Shown piece by piece: positions 37,365 through 50,554 of a stretch of 64,000 bases of DNA. Under the pieces are notes generated by a model. It saw nothing but the letters and a program-made list of their open reading frames with translations. It did no database searches and was not told where the DNA came from. This DNA is from Coccinella septempunctata (taxonomy: Eukaryota; Arthropoda; Insecta; Coleoptera; Coccinellidae). Position numbers and translations under genes: made by a program. Where the stretch lies: NCBI RefSeq assembly GCF_907165205.1, contig NC_058192.1:10850001-10914000 (forward strand), given 5' to 3'. Position 1 is the first letter of the stretch, and each line of letters opens with the position of its first letter.

Positions 37365-40300
37365 ATGGTTAAATGTTTTATTTGTGGAGCTGGAGAAGAT
37401 GAAGTACCAAAAATGCATCGATTTCCAACTAATATTAACAAGTAAGTTGAAGATATTTATACCATAAATAATCAACTATGTACTATGTAGTGGCAAAGAG
37501 GACAGGGGAAATAAAAATCCTTAATGAGATGCAGACGTTTCGACCTTTATTTCTGGTCAGGACACGAATACCAGTGATGAATGATATTTATACCAGTGAT
37601 AACTGTGAATACAATGTTGTTTTTTATATTTTCAGATCCAAAATCTGGCAAGAAAAATTAGGAATGAGATTCATGGGAGAGAATCTCCGAAATTACAGAA
37701 TATGCTCTAAACATTTCACTCTAGAATCATACACAGATTCTATAAATCATAGACTGCTCAGAGATGCAGTTCCAATGCAGTTCTTCAATAAATCACTCGC
37801 TTCGACTTCTGCAACGCCAGATGAAAAATGTGAAGAAAGCAGATTTATTGTATCTGAAAGTAGCAATGATATGCCAATCGAATCTGATATCCCAAATATT
37901 ATTGAATCAGGTATGTTTTAAATTAGGACCGAATCTCTAGTGTATACAACGCCACGATTCAAAATAAACTTTGGCGCCCTTTTTCCTTTGTTTGTATGCT
38001 GTTATCAAGAATATTTCAATGTGAGAGGAATTGAAAATTCTCAAAAACTGTAGGTATATAAAAATTGAAGTTCACATTGTTTTTAGATGCAGAGGGGTTC
38101 TCTAATAGTATGCAGTTGGATCAGCCACAAACACCCAAACGAAGAGGAAAAATTTTCAGAGATATAGAAAATTTCTCCATAATACACTCTTCACCTAGGA
38201 AAAAGAAATTGGTGAAAATCATCCAACAAAAAGAAGTCCACTTACGGAAACTCAAAAAACAGTGTAGACAAAAGTCTAAAACTTTAAGGAGCGTTTTAGA
38301 GTTGTCTGATGCCCCAGAGGTTCGAAATTTATATGAAAACATGCCTAAAACATCCTGGAACTTCATGATGTCTCAATTGAGATGTTCGAAAGTGAAGGGT
38401 AAAAGAGGCAGAAGATGGACTTTGGACGATAAAATTATGTCTCTATTATTATTGAAGAAAAGTCCCAGATGCTACAAATTGCTGAGCTCCTTTGTTGCGC
38501 TTCCTTCACGTAACACTGTATTGAACTTGCTCAAAAAGGTGCCATTGAATGCTGGAATAAATAAAAACATTTTTGAGCATATTAATGAAAACATAAAAGA
38601 GGACCTTGATCGCTGTTGCGTGTTGCTCTTTGATGAAATGGACATCAAAGAAAACTTGTACTACGATAAGGGCCAGAAGAAAATCATTGGCTTTGAGGAC
38701 TTTGGAGGAGAAAGAAGTGGAAAACAGGCTGCCAGAAAAGTTCTAGCCTTTATGCTTGTGGGACTAAACCGTAAATGGAAGCAACCTATAGCGTATTACT
38801 TCACCCACAAGAGTTGCAGTTCAGAAATTCTTAGAAATTGTCTATTTGATGTCATCAAAGCTGTTACAAACGTAGCAAAATTAGACATTGTTGCAACTAT
38901 TTGTGATATGGGTGTTAACAATGTCAAGTGCCTGAAAGAATTGGGTGTGACAACTCAAAAACCATATTTTATATATGGAGCCAAAAAATTTTTTATTATG
39001 TACGATGTCCCTCATTTATTAAAGCGTACTTATGCTTTATTCAGGAAATACAATGTATTTCTGAACGTTCAAATAGAAGAAAGCGTTACAACTATGGAGG
39101 CCAAATTCTCGCATGTTCGTTTGGCTTATGAGCATGACAAGGCATCTCCTTATGTCTTCAGGTCCCTTCATAAGCTGAAAGATAATTTTTTTGACCCAAT
39201 CATGAAGTATGCCATGAAGGTTAACATAGCTGCACAAGTAATGAGTAGAACTGTGTCAGCATATTTGTACTCGATGATAAGAAATGGTAAAATTAATTTC
39301 AAATTTATCTTTATATTTTTTCATCGAATATCAATTTTTAGGAGCAATGCAACAGGAGTGTATTGCTACAGCCTCATTCCTGATGGAAGTGGATACGCTG
39401 TTCGATAGTTTTAATGGGAACACCAACCAGTCAGGAAAGGAGTTGAAATGTAATATTACTGAAAACTCTCCTCATATTGAATATTGGCCAAAAGCTTTGC
39501 AAATGGTGAAGAGTTGGAAATTTAAAAGGCTTTCAAAAAGCGGGCAGGTCAAGCAAAGTACACCACCATCTCAAATGGGTTGGATTACATCTCTGAATGC
39601 TATCAGGGGAATCTGGGCATATGTGCATTCTAAAGGATTTACAGTATTGCGTCCAAGGTCTCTAAATCAAGATCCTTTAGAGAACCTATTTGGATGCATC
39701 AGATATGGATCAGGATGTAATGATAATCCCTCTGCTTTTCAATTTGTGGGTAGTTTGAAAGCCCAAATTTTAAACAATCTAATTCATTGTTCCACTCATT
39801 CAAACTGTGAGAAGGACAATAATGATCTTCTCAGCAATTTAAAATCATTTCTGGAGAAAGATGAGAAAGAAGGAGAATATCAACCTAATGAAGTTGAAGT
39901 CATATGTATGCCAGAAATATCAACAGAGGAGACGGTATCCATAATTGAAGCAGATGTGAATGGGGGCCGTGCAGAAACTTTTTCAGTAGCTTATGTTGCT
40001 GGTTTCATTTTGAAAGGCATCTATAAGAAAATGACGTGTACGGGTTGTTCTGCTCTATTGTCATCAGATGTTTTGGAGGCACACAACATGTTCATCTGGA
40101 ACAAGGAATGGTCAGATGATAAGAGGAGTTTGTATTATCCAAGTGTTGTATTCACAATATCCATTGCACAAGGTATAACTTCTTTGGAGAATTTTATGGT
40201 GGATAACTCTAATATTTCTGACCTTCCAAATCATGCCTCTAAATTTGTTCATAATCACATTGATTTTTCATGGTTAACATGTGAACAACATTGCGAACAG

Positions 40301-40435
40301 ATAGAAACTATAACAGTGCAAAGTATTGTAAATATTGGAATAGTCTGGTGGGTTAAAAGGGAAAACCAGAAATTTAAAAACCAAAAAAATGCTATAATCA
40401 AATCGAAAAAATTGATGAAAATGAAGAATATGTGA
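37365..40435 (+). CDS. THAP-domain P-element-type transposase (THAP9-like), apparently intact
   Basis: Four exons, 37365-37441, 37636-37910, 38087-39286 and 39342-40435, join in consistent phase to 2,646 nt (881 aa plus stop). The start was chosen because THAP domains begin M-x-x-C. Zinc ligands C4, C7, C49 and H52, together with W30, F53 and an AVPMQF box, form the DNA-binding THAP domain. A basic coiled-coil stretch at about 157-190 could dimerise. The RNase H-like core shows D300 (FDEMDI), D391 (CDMGVNN), the YDVPHLLK block and E631 (DPLENLFG), which are candidates for the DDE triad of P/THAP9 transposases. The expected role is cut-and-paste transposition. Length is between P transposase (751 aa) and human THAP9 (903 aa). 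An in-frame ATG upstream at 37,050 is less likely. Terminal repeats and flanking duplications argue for a live or recent transposon over a domesticated host gene. Confidence 0.9.
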
Positions 40436-40564
40436 AGGTCATTTGACCTATTTTGTTGTTTATACGTTACTTGCTTTATATTTTACTTGTTTTGTTTTAT
40501 ATTTCCCTTTTTTAATACTTCAATTGTTCTCCTATATGTTTGTTATTAGTTTCATTCAAACTCC

Positions 40565-40570
40565 AATAAA
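40565..40570 (+). terminator. Polyadenylation signal of the transposase gene
   Basis: AATAAA, 129 nt past the stop codon and inside the element. Confidence 0.5.
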
Positions 40571-40843
40571 TCGTAAAACCACCATTCGAAAAGTTGTATT
40601 TCCATCCAAAAATTTTCACGCAGCCATATTGATAGCGAAATTGTTTGCCAATTGATTATAATAATCAACATAGCAAAAATTTCAGCATCAATTTCATGGT
40701 TGCGCGAAATCGCTCCCATACTTCAAAACAAGAAAACAGTAATACACAAAAGAATAATTCATAATTCCCGCGCTAAACGCTACACCAGTGCCTTTGGCGC
40801 CATCTACAAACAGGTTCGATGCTGTGAGACAAGGATGCAAAAC

Positions 40844-40890
40844 ATCGGACGAAATATAGTGGGGAGTTGGGCGTCTCGTTGTTGTCTCTG
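40844..40890 (-). repeat. Right terminal inverted repeat of the P-like element
   Basis: Inverted partner of 36,996-37,042, ending ...GTCTCTG at 40,890. Confidence 0.85.
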
Positions 40891-40897
40891 GTTATCT
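40891..40897. repeat. Right target-site duplication of the P-like element
   Basis: GTTATCT, identical to 36,989-36,995. Confidence 0.75.
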
Positions 40898-42391
40898 GCT
40901 GCGTACTGGCAGAAATGGTACATTGGAACTACCTCGAATTATTCTTCGTTTCAGGATGAAACAAATAAATAACAAGTTGAAAAATAAATATTTAAAAACC
41001 ACTTTAGAACACAATTAACAGTCTCTTCTTAAGCTTGACCTCACAATTATGTGGTGTACTAATGGAATTTGCATGCATATACCATATATCATACATACAT
41101 AAAGATCATATTTACGAAATGTGAATTTTTTATTTCAATAAAAAAAATTATGTTGTTGAAAATTTAATTAAACTAAAATATCCTTACGAAGGGTATTTAA
41201 AAATCAGCTAATTTACAGCGCATGAGCTTCAAAATTTCTAAAATGAGATAAATTTATAATATACTTATATAATACTAATATGTGATATAAAAAGTATCAT
41301 AAAAGATGAAATTTTGTCATTTGCTATTATATAATTATATTTTGAATATACTTCTATTGAAATTGCTTTTAAGTAGATTTTTTTGGTTTTTCGAACCTGC
41401 TTGTGTTTCCTAGAATTGAATTGATGAAATCTTAATTTCCTCATTCTTTAATATCTTATAGTCTAAACATAGTAATTCCATACTGAATGCGTTTTTGCGC
41501 AACTAATACAGTCCATAAATTCATAAAATATTAGGTACCATTAAGGTTCTGCTACCTCCGCATCTAATAATCAACAATAACACACTTACCTATATACCGT
41601 CATGGATTATTCATTTTTATTGGTTGATATATTATATGAAAACTATAATATCCATTAGCTAACATAATAATCAACAACAATATTAAGCAATAATATTTTA
41701 TTAATTTTAGACTCAAAAGATTACACACACCAAATCCAGTATGAAACAAGAGCTGAAATTTTACAGCTTATAGCCTACGGTAAAAGTTGGAGGATATAGG
41801 GTCTCTTTCAACAGATTGAGGAATGAGTTACCGGTCAGCAGAAACCAGAAATAACTTCTTCAGTATCCGTTGTTAGAATATTCATAATCTTCCGTCAACT
41901 TCAGTCTTCTTTCAGCCTCTGATCTGTTAAAATACTTTTGAATTTGGTTAAGTATTAAGCTTTATTACAGCAGAAGTACAGGTATATAGGTATAGAAATT
42001 ACAAGAAACATGGGTAATTCCCGAATCGAAAAAATCTCCGATACAAACAATATCTGACGAAACTGTGGATTACTGAAACGTAAACGAAGACGTCAGTTGA
42101 AGTAGCAGAAACAGAGGCAAATATTGAGTTTGTCTCACGGACTGCTCAACGATTTCTATTTTTAAATAAATACAATAAATTAAAATGGATGCTATTGTGT
42201 CTTATTGTTATTGATACCTTATCTGGCGAGTTTGAAACAGAATCTTATATAAATATGTACCTTTCTTAGTTTCAATGGAATTTTAATAAAATATCTAGAA
42301 TGTGCTTGAGACGCCTCCCCATGTTGAACTATCATCTCATTATCATATCCGTATTATAAAGTGAGAAATATATATCTAATTATCTGTGAAG
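40898..42391. other. Intergenic region upstream of ABCC gene A
   Basis: Very AT-rich, with no ORF or clear repeat of note. It should contain the promoter of gene A, but I see no decisive TATA or Inr element. Confidence 0.45.
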
Positions 42392-45300
42392 ATGGATAGG
42401 GGCTATGTGGTAGATCGAAAAGAGCACCCGAAAGATACTGCGGGTATTTGGTCATTGTTGACTTTTTCGTAAGTTTTTTGAAAATTTTATATTTCGTTGT
42501 GTCTTCTCTCCTAAAAAGTACCCGAAATTTTTTAATTTCTTGTTGATTTATTTATAACTCATTGTTCTCAGATTGAAGTACATATCGCATTACAAATTTT
42601 CCTTAAATTTAGTATGTACTGATTTTTCTTTCGTGAAATGATCAATGAGTATGTACACTATCACTGAGTGATAGTGAGTAAAGAACATATAGAAACAGTT
42701 TTTCAATCCCTTTGCTTTATTGTTATTCCACTTCTGGTGAAAAAATCCTTGTAGGTGGAACTCTTAGGGATATTAATAGCGGAAATGTGAGAAGACAGAC
42801 AAATTTACGTCGTCGCAGAGATTGATACTAGACAGAGTGAGGGTTTTAGGAAAAAAGTTTTGTCTTTGTCTTTAGAGGTTTTTTAGAACGAACTAAACAT
42901 AGGTGTGGAAGGTGCTCGTATAGCATGATTCCCAATGGACAAACATTACGTAAGGACAAAACAGAAAATATAAAGAGAAACTGATCAAGAAAAGGTAGTC
43001 TCAGATGCTAGCACCTCAGGAAGAAATAGATCTTCTCATTGAGTGTTTATGTGCGCCCATAAAATTTAAGAGTTTCACGGCATTCAATTTTTTTAGGATT
43101 CCCACTACACTATTCTAGATCGTTATTATCTGCTTAGCACTTTGATTAAGAGTATTGCAATGATAACATCTTTTGAAAAAATTAATAAGAAAATGACGTT
43201 GAAGGCATCGAAGTATATAATATAATAGGGACAAAAACATTTGAGGATTACAGTGTAATCCAATCGATTCAATAAAATAAGTTTTCAGGAGATAATTAAT
43301 CCAGCTCACATAACATAATAATATTTGAGCTGAAAACAATGATACAATAACTCAATAATAATACCTATACAATATAATATATAATATATAGATAGCCCTG
43401 CTGATGTATAATATAATGGGGACAGAAGAAGGCGATGATGACGGACGCTTTTTATTTTATTTTCATTGAAAGAATGATAATATATCATGTAACATATCAG
43501 TCAATGAACTCCACATTTTATGATAAATAATAACATTGTGGATTATAATAAAATTAAAGTATATCATCAGAAATAAGGCAGAAGTCATTGCCCTGAGTTT
43601 CCTAAAAGCTTCAATTCAATCCTTTTGTGATCTGAAACAAAGGAAATGAGATGTGTGAAGAATTAATTTAATCAGAATTATCTCTTGAAGGTACATACAT
43701 CCTATCATACGCAGAGGAAATAAGAGGGATCTAACTGAAGATGACATTCCCAAAGTTTGGTCAAAATTTAAATCGACCGAACTGGGCGACAGAATGGAGC
43801 AGGCCTGGGAAAACCAAAAGGTGAAAAAGGGTCAGAAGAAATCGGTTTTTCGATTGTTAGTCGATTGTTTTTGGAGGCAATACCTGTTGCTTGGGATATT
43901 CCAGTTGGTTGTGAAAGTTACATATGCGTGAGTAATTTCTTCCTACTATAATTGAAAGTTAAAAGCTCGCTCAGGAAAAAATTAATACAGTTTGAAATGT
44001 GGATGTTGCAGCTTGAACCTTTATGAAAAATTTTCAATGTTTTGCCTATTACTCTTAATTATTATTGCTATTATTCTGTTTTCTATGAGCCAGAGCCACC
44101 AGGAAGACTTCAGAAATACATACATAAATAATAATCATATTATTATCACTGTGAGGGTAAAAAACATATACATATTATATTTTCAGTATCCTCACCCCTC
44201 GGGCTGTGGCCACTTTAGTGAACTACTTCAAGGAGGGCCAAACTGAGATATCGAAAAACGAAGCATGGTTCAATGGCGCAATAGTAATTTTCACGAATGC
44301 TGGCTATCTTTTCTACGAGCATCATTACGTCCTGTTAAAAACCGAATTCGGAATGCAAATAATTATCTCTTTATCCTCGCTGGTCTATAGGAAAGCTCTC
44401 AGACTGAGTCCGGCAAAGTTGGCCGAGATCTCCATTGGCAAGATCAACACCGCCTTGGTGAAGGACGTGGTGCAGATTGAAGAAGCAACTTATTATTTGA
44501 ACGATCTTTGGGTGGAGATAGTACAGTCGATTGTGGTCCTGTATCTGCTCTATTCAATGGTTGGCATTTCTGGGAGTGCTGGCTTAGGGACCGTTTTCAT
44601 CGTGATAATCGCACAATGTAAGTGAAAAAGGGATTTTGACTCGGAAATGCATTTATTTTTTCATTATTCTCCAAAATGACCTCCTATAATCGAAAATGAA
44701 AAAAATTATCAGCCTCATCCTTTCATAGTTTTTGCTTGGGTTTTCAAAAAGCGAATAAAACAATGCGTACATACACCGTACAGAAGATGTTCTCAGGAGA
44801 GTTAAAACTACTACCTCTCAGGCTTAGGAAAGTGCAGTTATCCATTGTGGTAGAGTAGTAATTGAAGGAGAAATAAGAAAAAAAGGAAACCACATCAAAG
44901 CATCCTGGATGCTAGGATAGCAAATTTATTTTTATAGCATTGAAAAGTATCAAATGCATATCAAAGCTATTAGAAAACACCAGTAATTCGCTCTGTGAGG
45001 TTTAGTATATAAATGATGAGGATTAGCGAAGGGACAGTTTTGATCGTTAAGGCAGTAAAAAGGTTATCCAGGTTCAATTCCAGCTATTGGTCTCATGGCT
45101 ATTCATTGACGAAATATCGTTGATGTAAGCGTTATTGTTAGCGATAAACTGTATTTTTCCATACAAAAACATGAACAGTGCCTACCTATAACCCCTCCAT
45201 GGCTACGCCCATGTGTATCATCCGCTCAAATTCCAAACAAAAACTTCACTTCCATCGGATGTCGTGCAAGAATTTTCAGAGATCGTGATATCGGAAGACT

Positions 45301-48300
45301 TTTGAAAAATATTAGGTCAGTTAGTGGAAAATTATATACATTCTACTGTTGAATCGCATGAATTCATGAAAAAGGTGCCTATCTTTTATTTCAACACTTA
45401 ACTTTTTCAGTGTACATAGCGCTCGTGGTTTTCAAAAAAAGAAAAGCTGCGAACAACAAATCGGACGAAAGGCTTCAACTTACTCAAGAAATAATCACAG
45501 CTATAAGGGTGATAAAGATGTATGCTTGGGAAAAATTCTTCGCCAAAAAAATTATTGGTGCACGAAAGTAAGTGGAATTTACGTTTTGACTTCTAATTTG
45601 ACTGGGAAAATTGAGAAATCTTCAAAATTCAATGAGAATATACATTGTTAAATGCTACACTGCTCAACAGTTGAAAGGGATCACTGAACATACCAGAGTA
45701 TGTTTAGTCTTGGGGTTGCCAAGGGCTGCCAATCTCCACTATGAATATAATAAGCTACTGAACCTATTTCAAACTCGACTTAAAACATTTTGCGAAAAAT
45801 TTAATCTCTTGAACACTCCTAGCTGGGAAAACCCTTCCTGTAACCCTTTCTGTATGATTTAGTCAAGTTTAACTGGACCAACTGACTGATCTTCGATTAT
45901 TGTCAATTCAAATAAAAACTTACTCGTTCAAACGAGAAAAAAGGGGGTTAAGAAACAAATACTGTGTGTTTTTTTATGCCACCACCTGTAGCCTACTACA
46001 GTTGCAGCACACGATTTCAGAGGGCAAGTGGAAAGTAAAAAAAAAAAAGAATTTAATAAAGACAACTCAAAATATCCCAGTTTTTTGTGAAAGAACCTAC
46101 AACAGATGTTCCAGATAACTCAACAAAAGCCACAAATAATTTTTTTTATGAGATCCTTATCAATTTTTGAGAAATGTGTCCTAAGTCATGCCTAAATTAT
46201 ACCGGTCGCATATGTCTACAATAGGATCAGAATTTTGAATGAATATACCTTCCCTGATGCTTTTTATGTTTCAGGCAAGAAATACGTAAGATAAGAACAC
46301 TAACTGTGCTGAAGTTCCTAGCTATGTTCTTGGGCAACTTGTGCTACAAGCTATCCTATCTTTTCATCATCATTGTTTACCTTTGGACTGGTCATAATTT
46401 GTCTGCAGAGATGGTCTACTTCACAGCAACGTGCTACCAGAGGTTAAGGAGGGCCATAGCTTTCATCATACCCATATGTTGTGGATCAATCGCCGAATTC
46501 ATAGCTTGCTTGAAGCGAATCGAAACTATTCTTGTCGCTGAAGAGATAGATCCCAACGAGCAGAACACCCCAGAGTCTGTCATTATGCCCAAAGTGGATT
46601 TCGTTTCGGTGGATGTAGGTGTTAATAAAACTCCAATTTTGAAAGATGTCAGCATGAAACTCAAACCGGGTTTGAATGTTCTTATTGGTCCAGTTGGTTG
46701 TGGTAAGAGCACCCTCATCAAAGCGATCTTGAAAGAGTACATACTTCTATCTGGAAAAATGAATATTGAAGGAACACTCTCATACGCGCCACAAAACCCT
46801 TGGGTGTTTCCATCATCCATAAAACAGAATATTGTGTTCGGTCAAGCATTCGACGAGGTAAAATATAAGAGAGTACTTGAAGCCTGTGCGTTGAAGTTTG
46901 ATCTGGATGGTTTAGCTGAAGGAGACGAGACCATTCTAAGTGATTGTAGTGTGAATCTGAGCAAAGGTCAACAAGCTAGAGTGAACATAGCGAGAGCTCT
47001 TTACAAAGACAGCGACATATATCTGTTCGACGACTCATTGTCCTCTCTCGATAGTCACGTAAAGCAATACATCTTCGAAAACAGCATCCAAGAATATTTG
47101 AAAGATAAACTGGTCATTCTCGCTACCCACGACACTAAATTCGTATCTAAGGCAGACAACGTCGTCATAATGTTGGATGGGACTGTAACCTACTCCGGTA
47201 AACCTATGGATATCCCTCAGAAGCTCACCCAAAGTCTCGAGAGCCTTGATAAAGATCTATGCGAATCTGACGAGGAGAATGACGATGAGAGCAAGGAAAC
47301 TGAAGAAGACAAACCGTGCAATGAAAAGACGGAGTTGATAGCGAAAATGTGCTCTTCGACCAAGGCAAATGTTTACCACGAAAGCTTAGCAACAGGGGGG
47401 ATAGGTTGGGAGAATTACAAAAAATATTTCATGTTTGGAGGTGGTTTTGTTATATTCTTCATCGTGTTCGGGGTTTATGTGGTCGTGGAGTTTTGTTCGG
47501 GTTACTCCGATAAATTGATGACTCATTGGTGAGTAGAATGATACTTTATGGCTAAAGCATAATGGGTATCTATAAAACGATATATACCAAGCTACCTTTC
47601 GAACCTTAATGCAGACACTCTTCCACGAATATCATTTCTATTTCAGCTTTGAATATTAAAAACTTCTTCTTTGCATTTCAAAAATTTTGTTATCTTTCAT
47701 ATTCAAATAGCTTAGGACCTTATCAAGTCCAAATAATCCGGCCTTGCTTGGGATCGAAATTTCCACTACAGCTCGAAATTTGATCATGACTTGTTGTTTC
47801 AGGGTTCTACTGGAAGAGAAAATTGCTCTAAATCAAAAAAGATCAATGATGACTTCGAATACGAACACTACCAGCAATTTTGCCTCAACCACTACAGATT
47901 ATATTCTAGAAAATATTTCATCAATCTCCTACGACTACGAAAGCACGAGTAGTTATTTTACAACTGAGACATCCTCTGAAGACCTTTCCACATCTTTCAC
48001 AATGTCAACAATTTTCACAAACGATACATCAAGTAATATTACTTCACCAATAGAATATCTCTTATATGAGCGAATATTTTACCAAAATTGGTATTGTTTT
48101 CTGGTAATAGCTGCCTGTGTACTTTCTTTTGTTGCGAACGTTTTATTCTTCATATTCAGCTTGAAGGTTTCGAAAAATTTGCATAAATCTATGATAACCA
48201 ACGTTCTCGGTTCACATATATCTTTCTTCGATGTGAACATGAGTGGAAATATTATGAATAGATTTTCCAAGGATTTGTTCAACATAGACGAGTGGATACC

Positions 48301-50554
48301 ATATATCATCAACGAAGCCATGAAGGTAAGTGCCTTCTTGAATCTATTTTGAACCCTTAAAAAAAAATTTGCAAAGTTTCGGTAGTCTTCGAAATATTTC
48401 AATTCTCACTATTCAAAATTGTAATTCGAACTTCTAACCTGGGGCTTTGTTGATAGGAAGAACATGTGCAATTGCACTGTTGTTTGAATAGAAATCAAAG
48501 TACTATATAGGAATTTCTATTACTAGCACTGAACTGAATCTCATAAAATCCCAACTGAATTGATCTTGAGCTCTTTTTTAGAAAAAGTATGACGTTGTGA
48601 TTCTTACGAGCATCAAATTACCTTACTCTTGTTTTAGCTGATTTGTCTCGGTTATGTTTACTTCTGGATTTCTGTTCCAGATGTTAACTATGATGACATC
48701 TACAGGATTATTGATTGCTTCAATCAACCTGCCGTTCACAATAATGACAATCGCTTTGGTTGTGATATTCTTCTTGGCTTCTCGCTATTGCATAAAACCT
48801 GCACGAACACTGAGACGTTTAGATATGGCTAGTAAGTAGCTATGGACTAATAATATTTAATTAGGGCTGATGAAAAGCCCTTTCTATTTCATTTTGTTAG
48901 TTGAAACCATCCATGTTCGAAGTGGTATATGCATATTTTATCGTAAGAATCATTTCAGCAAGGAGTCCTTTGCTTGGTCATCTTAACGCTTCCCTGGAAG
49001 GATTAACAACAATAAGGGCATACGGTACACAGTCTGTCCTTGCAACTGAGTTTGATAAACATCTCGATCATTACATTGCCGCCCATCATTCGTTCGAAAT
49101 TCTGATGAGATGCCTGTCTTTTTCACTACACATGCTGTCTGCTGTCTATGTCACTACCATCATTTTGAAGTTTTTAGGACAAGAAGGTAAGAAACTGACC
49201 AAGAAAAGATTGAAACTTATATAATCTACGAATTATCCTTAGTTACGTAGACTTTGAATAGGTCAAACAGGTCTTCCACCCAAAACTAGATCCAAAGATC
49301 ATCCAACAGATTTAACCAAAAGAACAAGGAATAATCGAACTAAGCAAAACTTTTTGTTCAAAAGTTCAAACTAGGCTTGTTGTTTAGTCGAGTAGAAAGT
49401 TATTAAGAGTGCGAACACCACTAATTTAATTGAGTGGAGCAGTAGCGGGTGTTTGAGCTACTAAACTACTCGCCACTTGACTAACTAGCCAACAGCCAAG
49501 TCTGAACAAGGCTGTCTTCATAGCCACCTTCGTAACGTCAGTTTTTAGTCAAGAATGTCGAGTATTTGAAAAATCTTCTTTCAATTGCTAAATTCTTAAA
49601 CTTCTCAGTCTCTTTGATGTTTTTTATACTGAAAGAAGGTTCATTTCTCCAGGTGCATCCTCCTCGAATGTTGGATTGGCCATAACCCAGTCCTTCGTCC
49701 TGAGCAATTTCCTCGACTGGGGAGTACGCCAATGGGTTATGCTGGAGAGCATCATGACCAACTTCCAACGCTCGGTGGAATACACGGACGTCAAGCAAGA
49801 ATTGCAGACCGGCCAATGCTTGTCCAACTGGCCATCCCGTGGATGCATCAAGTACCAGAACGTCAGCCTGACCTACAGAGAGAATAACGAGACAGTCCTG
49901 AAAAACCTGAATTTCACGATAGAACCGAATGAGAAAATCGGAATTGTTGGTAGAACTGGGGCCGGGAAATCTTCCATAATCGTAACACTATTCAGGCTAT
50001 ACGACTGCGACGGCGACATCGTTATAGACGACGTCAGTATCAAAACGTTATCACTGGATTATCTCCGAAATAACATCAGCATAATACCTCAAGATCCGAT
50101 CATATTCAGTGGATCGGTGCGTTCCAATGTTGATCCTCTGAGAAAATTCTCGGATAACGATATCTGGCAAGCGTTGAGTGCTGTCAATCTCAAAGCCTTT
50201 ATAACTGATCTCGATGAAGATATACACGATACCGGCCTCACCTACAGCGTTGGCCAGAGGCAGCTCCTGTGTCTAGCTCGCGCCATAGTCAGGAAAACTA
50301 AGATCATAATTCTGGACGAAGCCACAGCGAATATGGACGAGGAAACAGATCTCTTCATCCACAACAAAATCGAGCAGTTGTTCGAGAATTGTACAACCAT
50401 CACTGTCGCCCACAGGTTGAATTCAGTGATGAGATGCGATAGGGTCATAGTGATGGACCGAGGAGAGATAATAGAGTTCGAGAGTCCGAATGCTCTTCTA
50501 GAGAATAAAGATAGTATTTTCTACAAGATGGTGCATCATCATGATGATCAGTAA
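42392..50554 (+). CDS. ABCC4/MRP4-like ABC transporter, gene A (1,319 aa)
   Basis: Nine exons: 42392-42468, 43691-43927, 44187-44617, 45411-45567, 46275-47528, 47803-48325, 48681-48831, 48959-49186 and 49653-50554. They total 3,960 nt. The order is TMD1-NBD1-TMD2-NBD2 without the extra N-terminal TMD0, as in short MRP4-type ABCC exporters. These use ATP to move organic anions and conjugates across the plasma membrane. NBD1 (exon 5) has Walker A GPVGCGKST at 439-447, signature LSKGQ at 529-533 and Walker B IYLFDD at 549-554. NBD2 (exon 9) has Walker A GRTGAGKS at 1119-1126, signature YSVGQ and Walker B IIILDEA with the catalytic E. An acidic linker follows NBD1. Exon 6 encodes a long Ser/Thr/Asn-rich extracellular loop with several N-glycosylation sequons. 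The substrate cannot be told from sequence. It is the first of three tandem copies. Confidence 0.93.

Larger units (their letters stand above)
36996..40890 (+). mobile_element. Complete P-element-like DNA transposon (3,895 bp)
   Basis: The left terminal repeat (36,996-37,042) and the inverted right one (40,844-40,890) are each 47 nt. They share an identical first 19 nt, CAGAGACAACAACGAGACG, and match at about 40 positions overall once a one-base shift is allowed. The element starts with CA and ends with TG, as P elements do. GTTATCT flanks both sides exactly, indicating insertion by transposition; classical P makes 8-bp duplications. Inside is one spliced THAP-domain transposase gene with no visible lesion. 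A TATAAATA box at 37,163-37,170 lies about 195 bp before the start codon. The element lies 267 bp upstream of the lgd ATG and points away from it. Confidence 0.88.

Noticed and set aside
45020..45095. tRNA-like or SINE-like segment with a B-box match (ggttcaattcc at 45,071-45,081)
   Set aside because: No convincing A box, no acceptor-stem pairing and no cloverleaf by eye. It lies in an intron of ABCC gene A. A worn tRNA-derived SINE is possible but not supportable.
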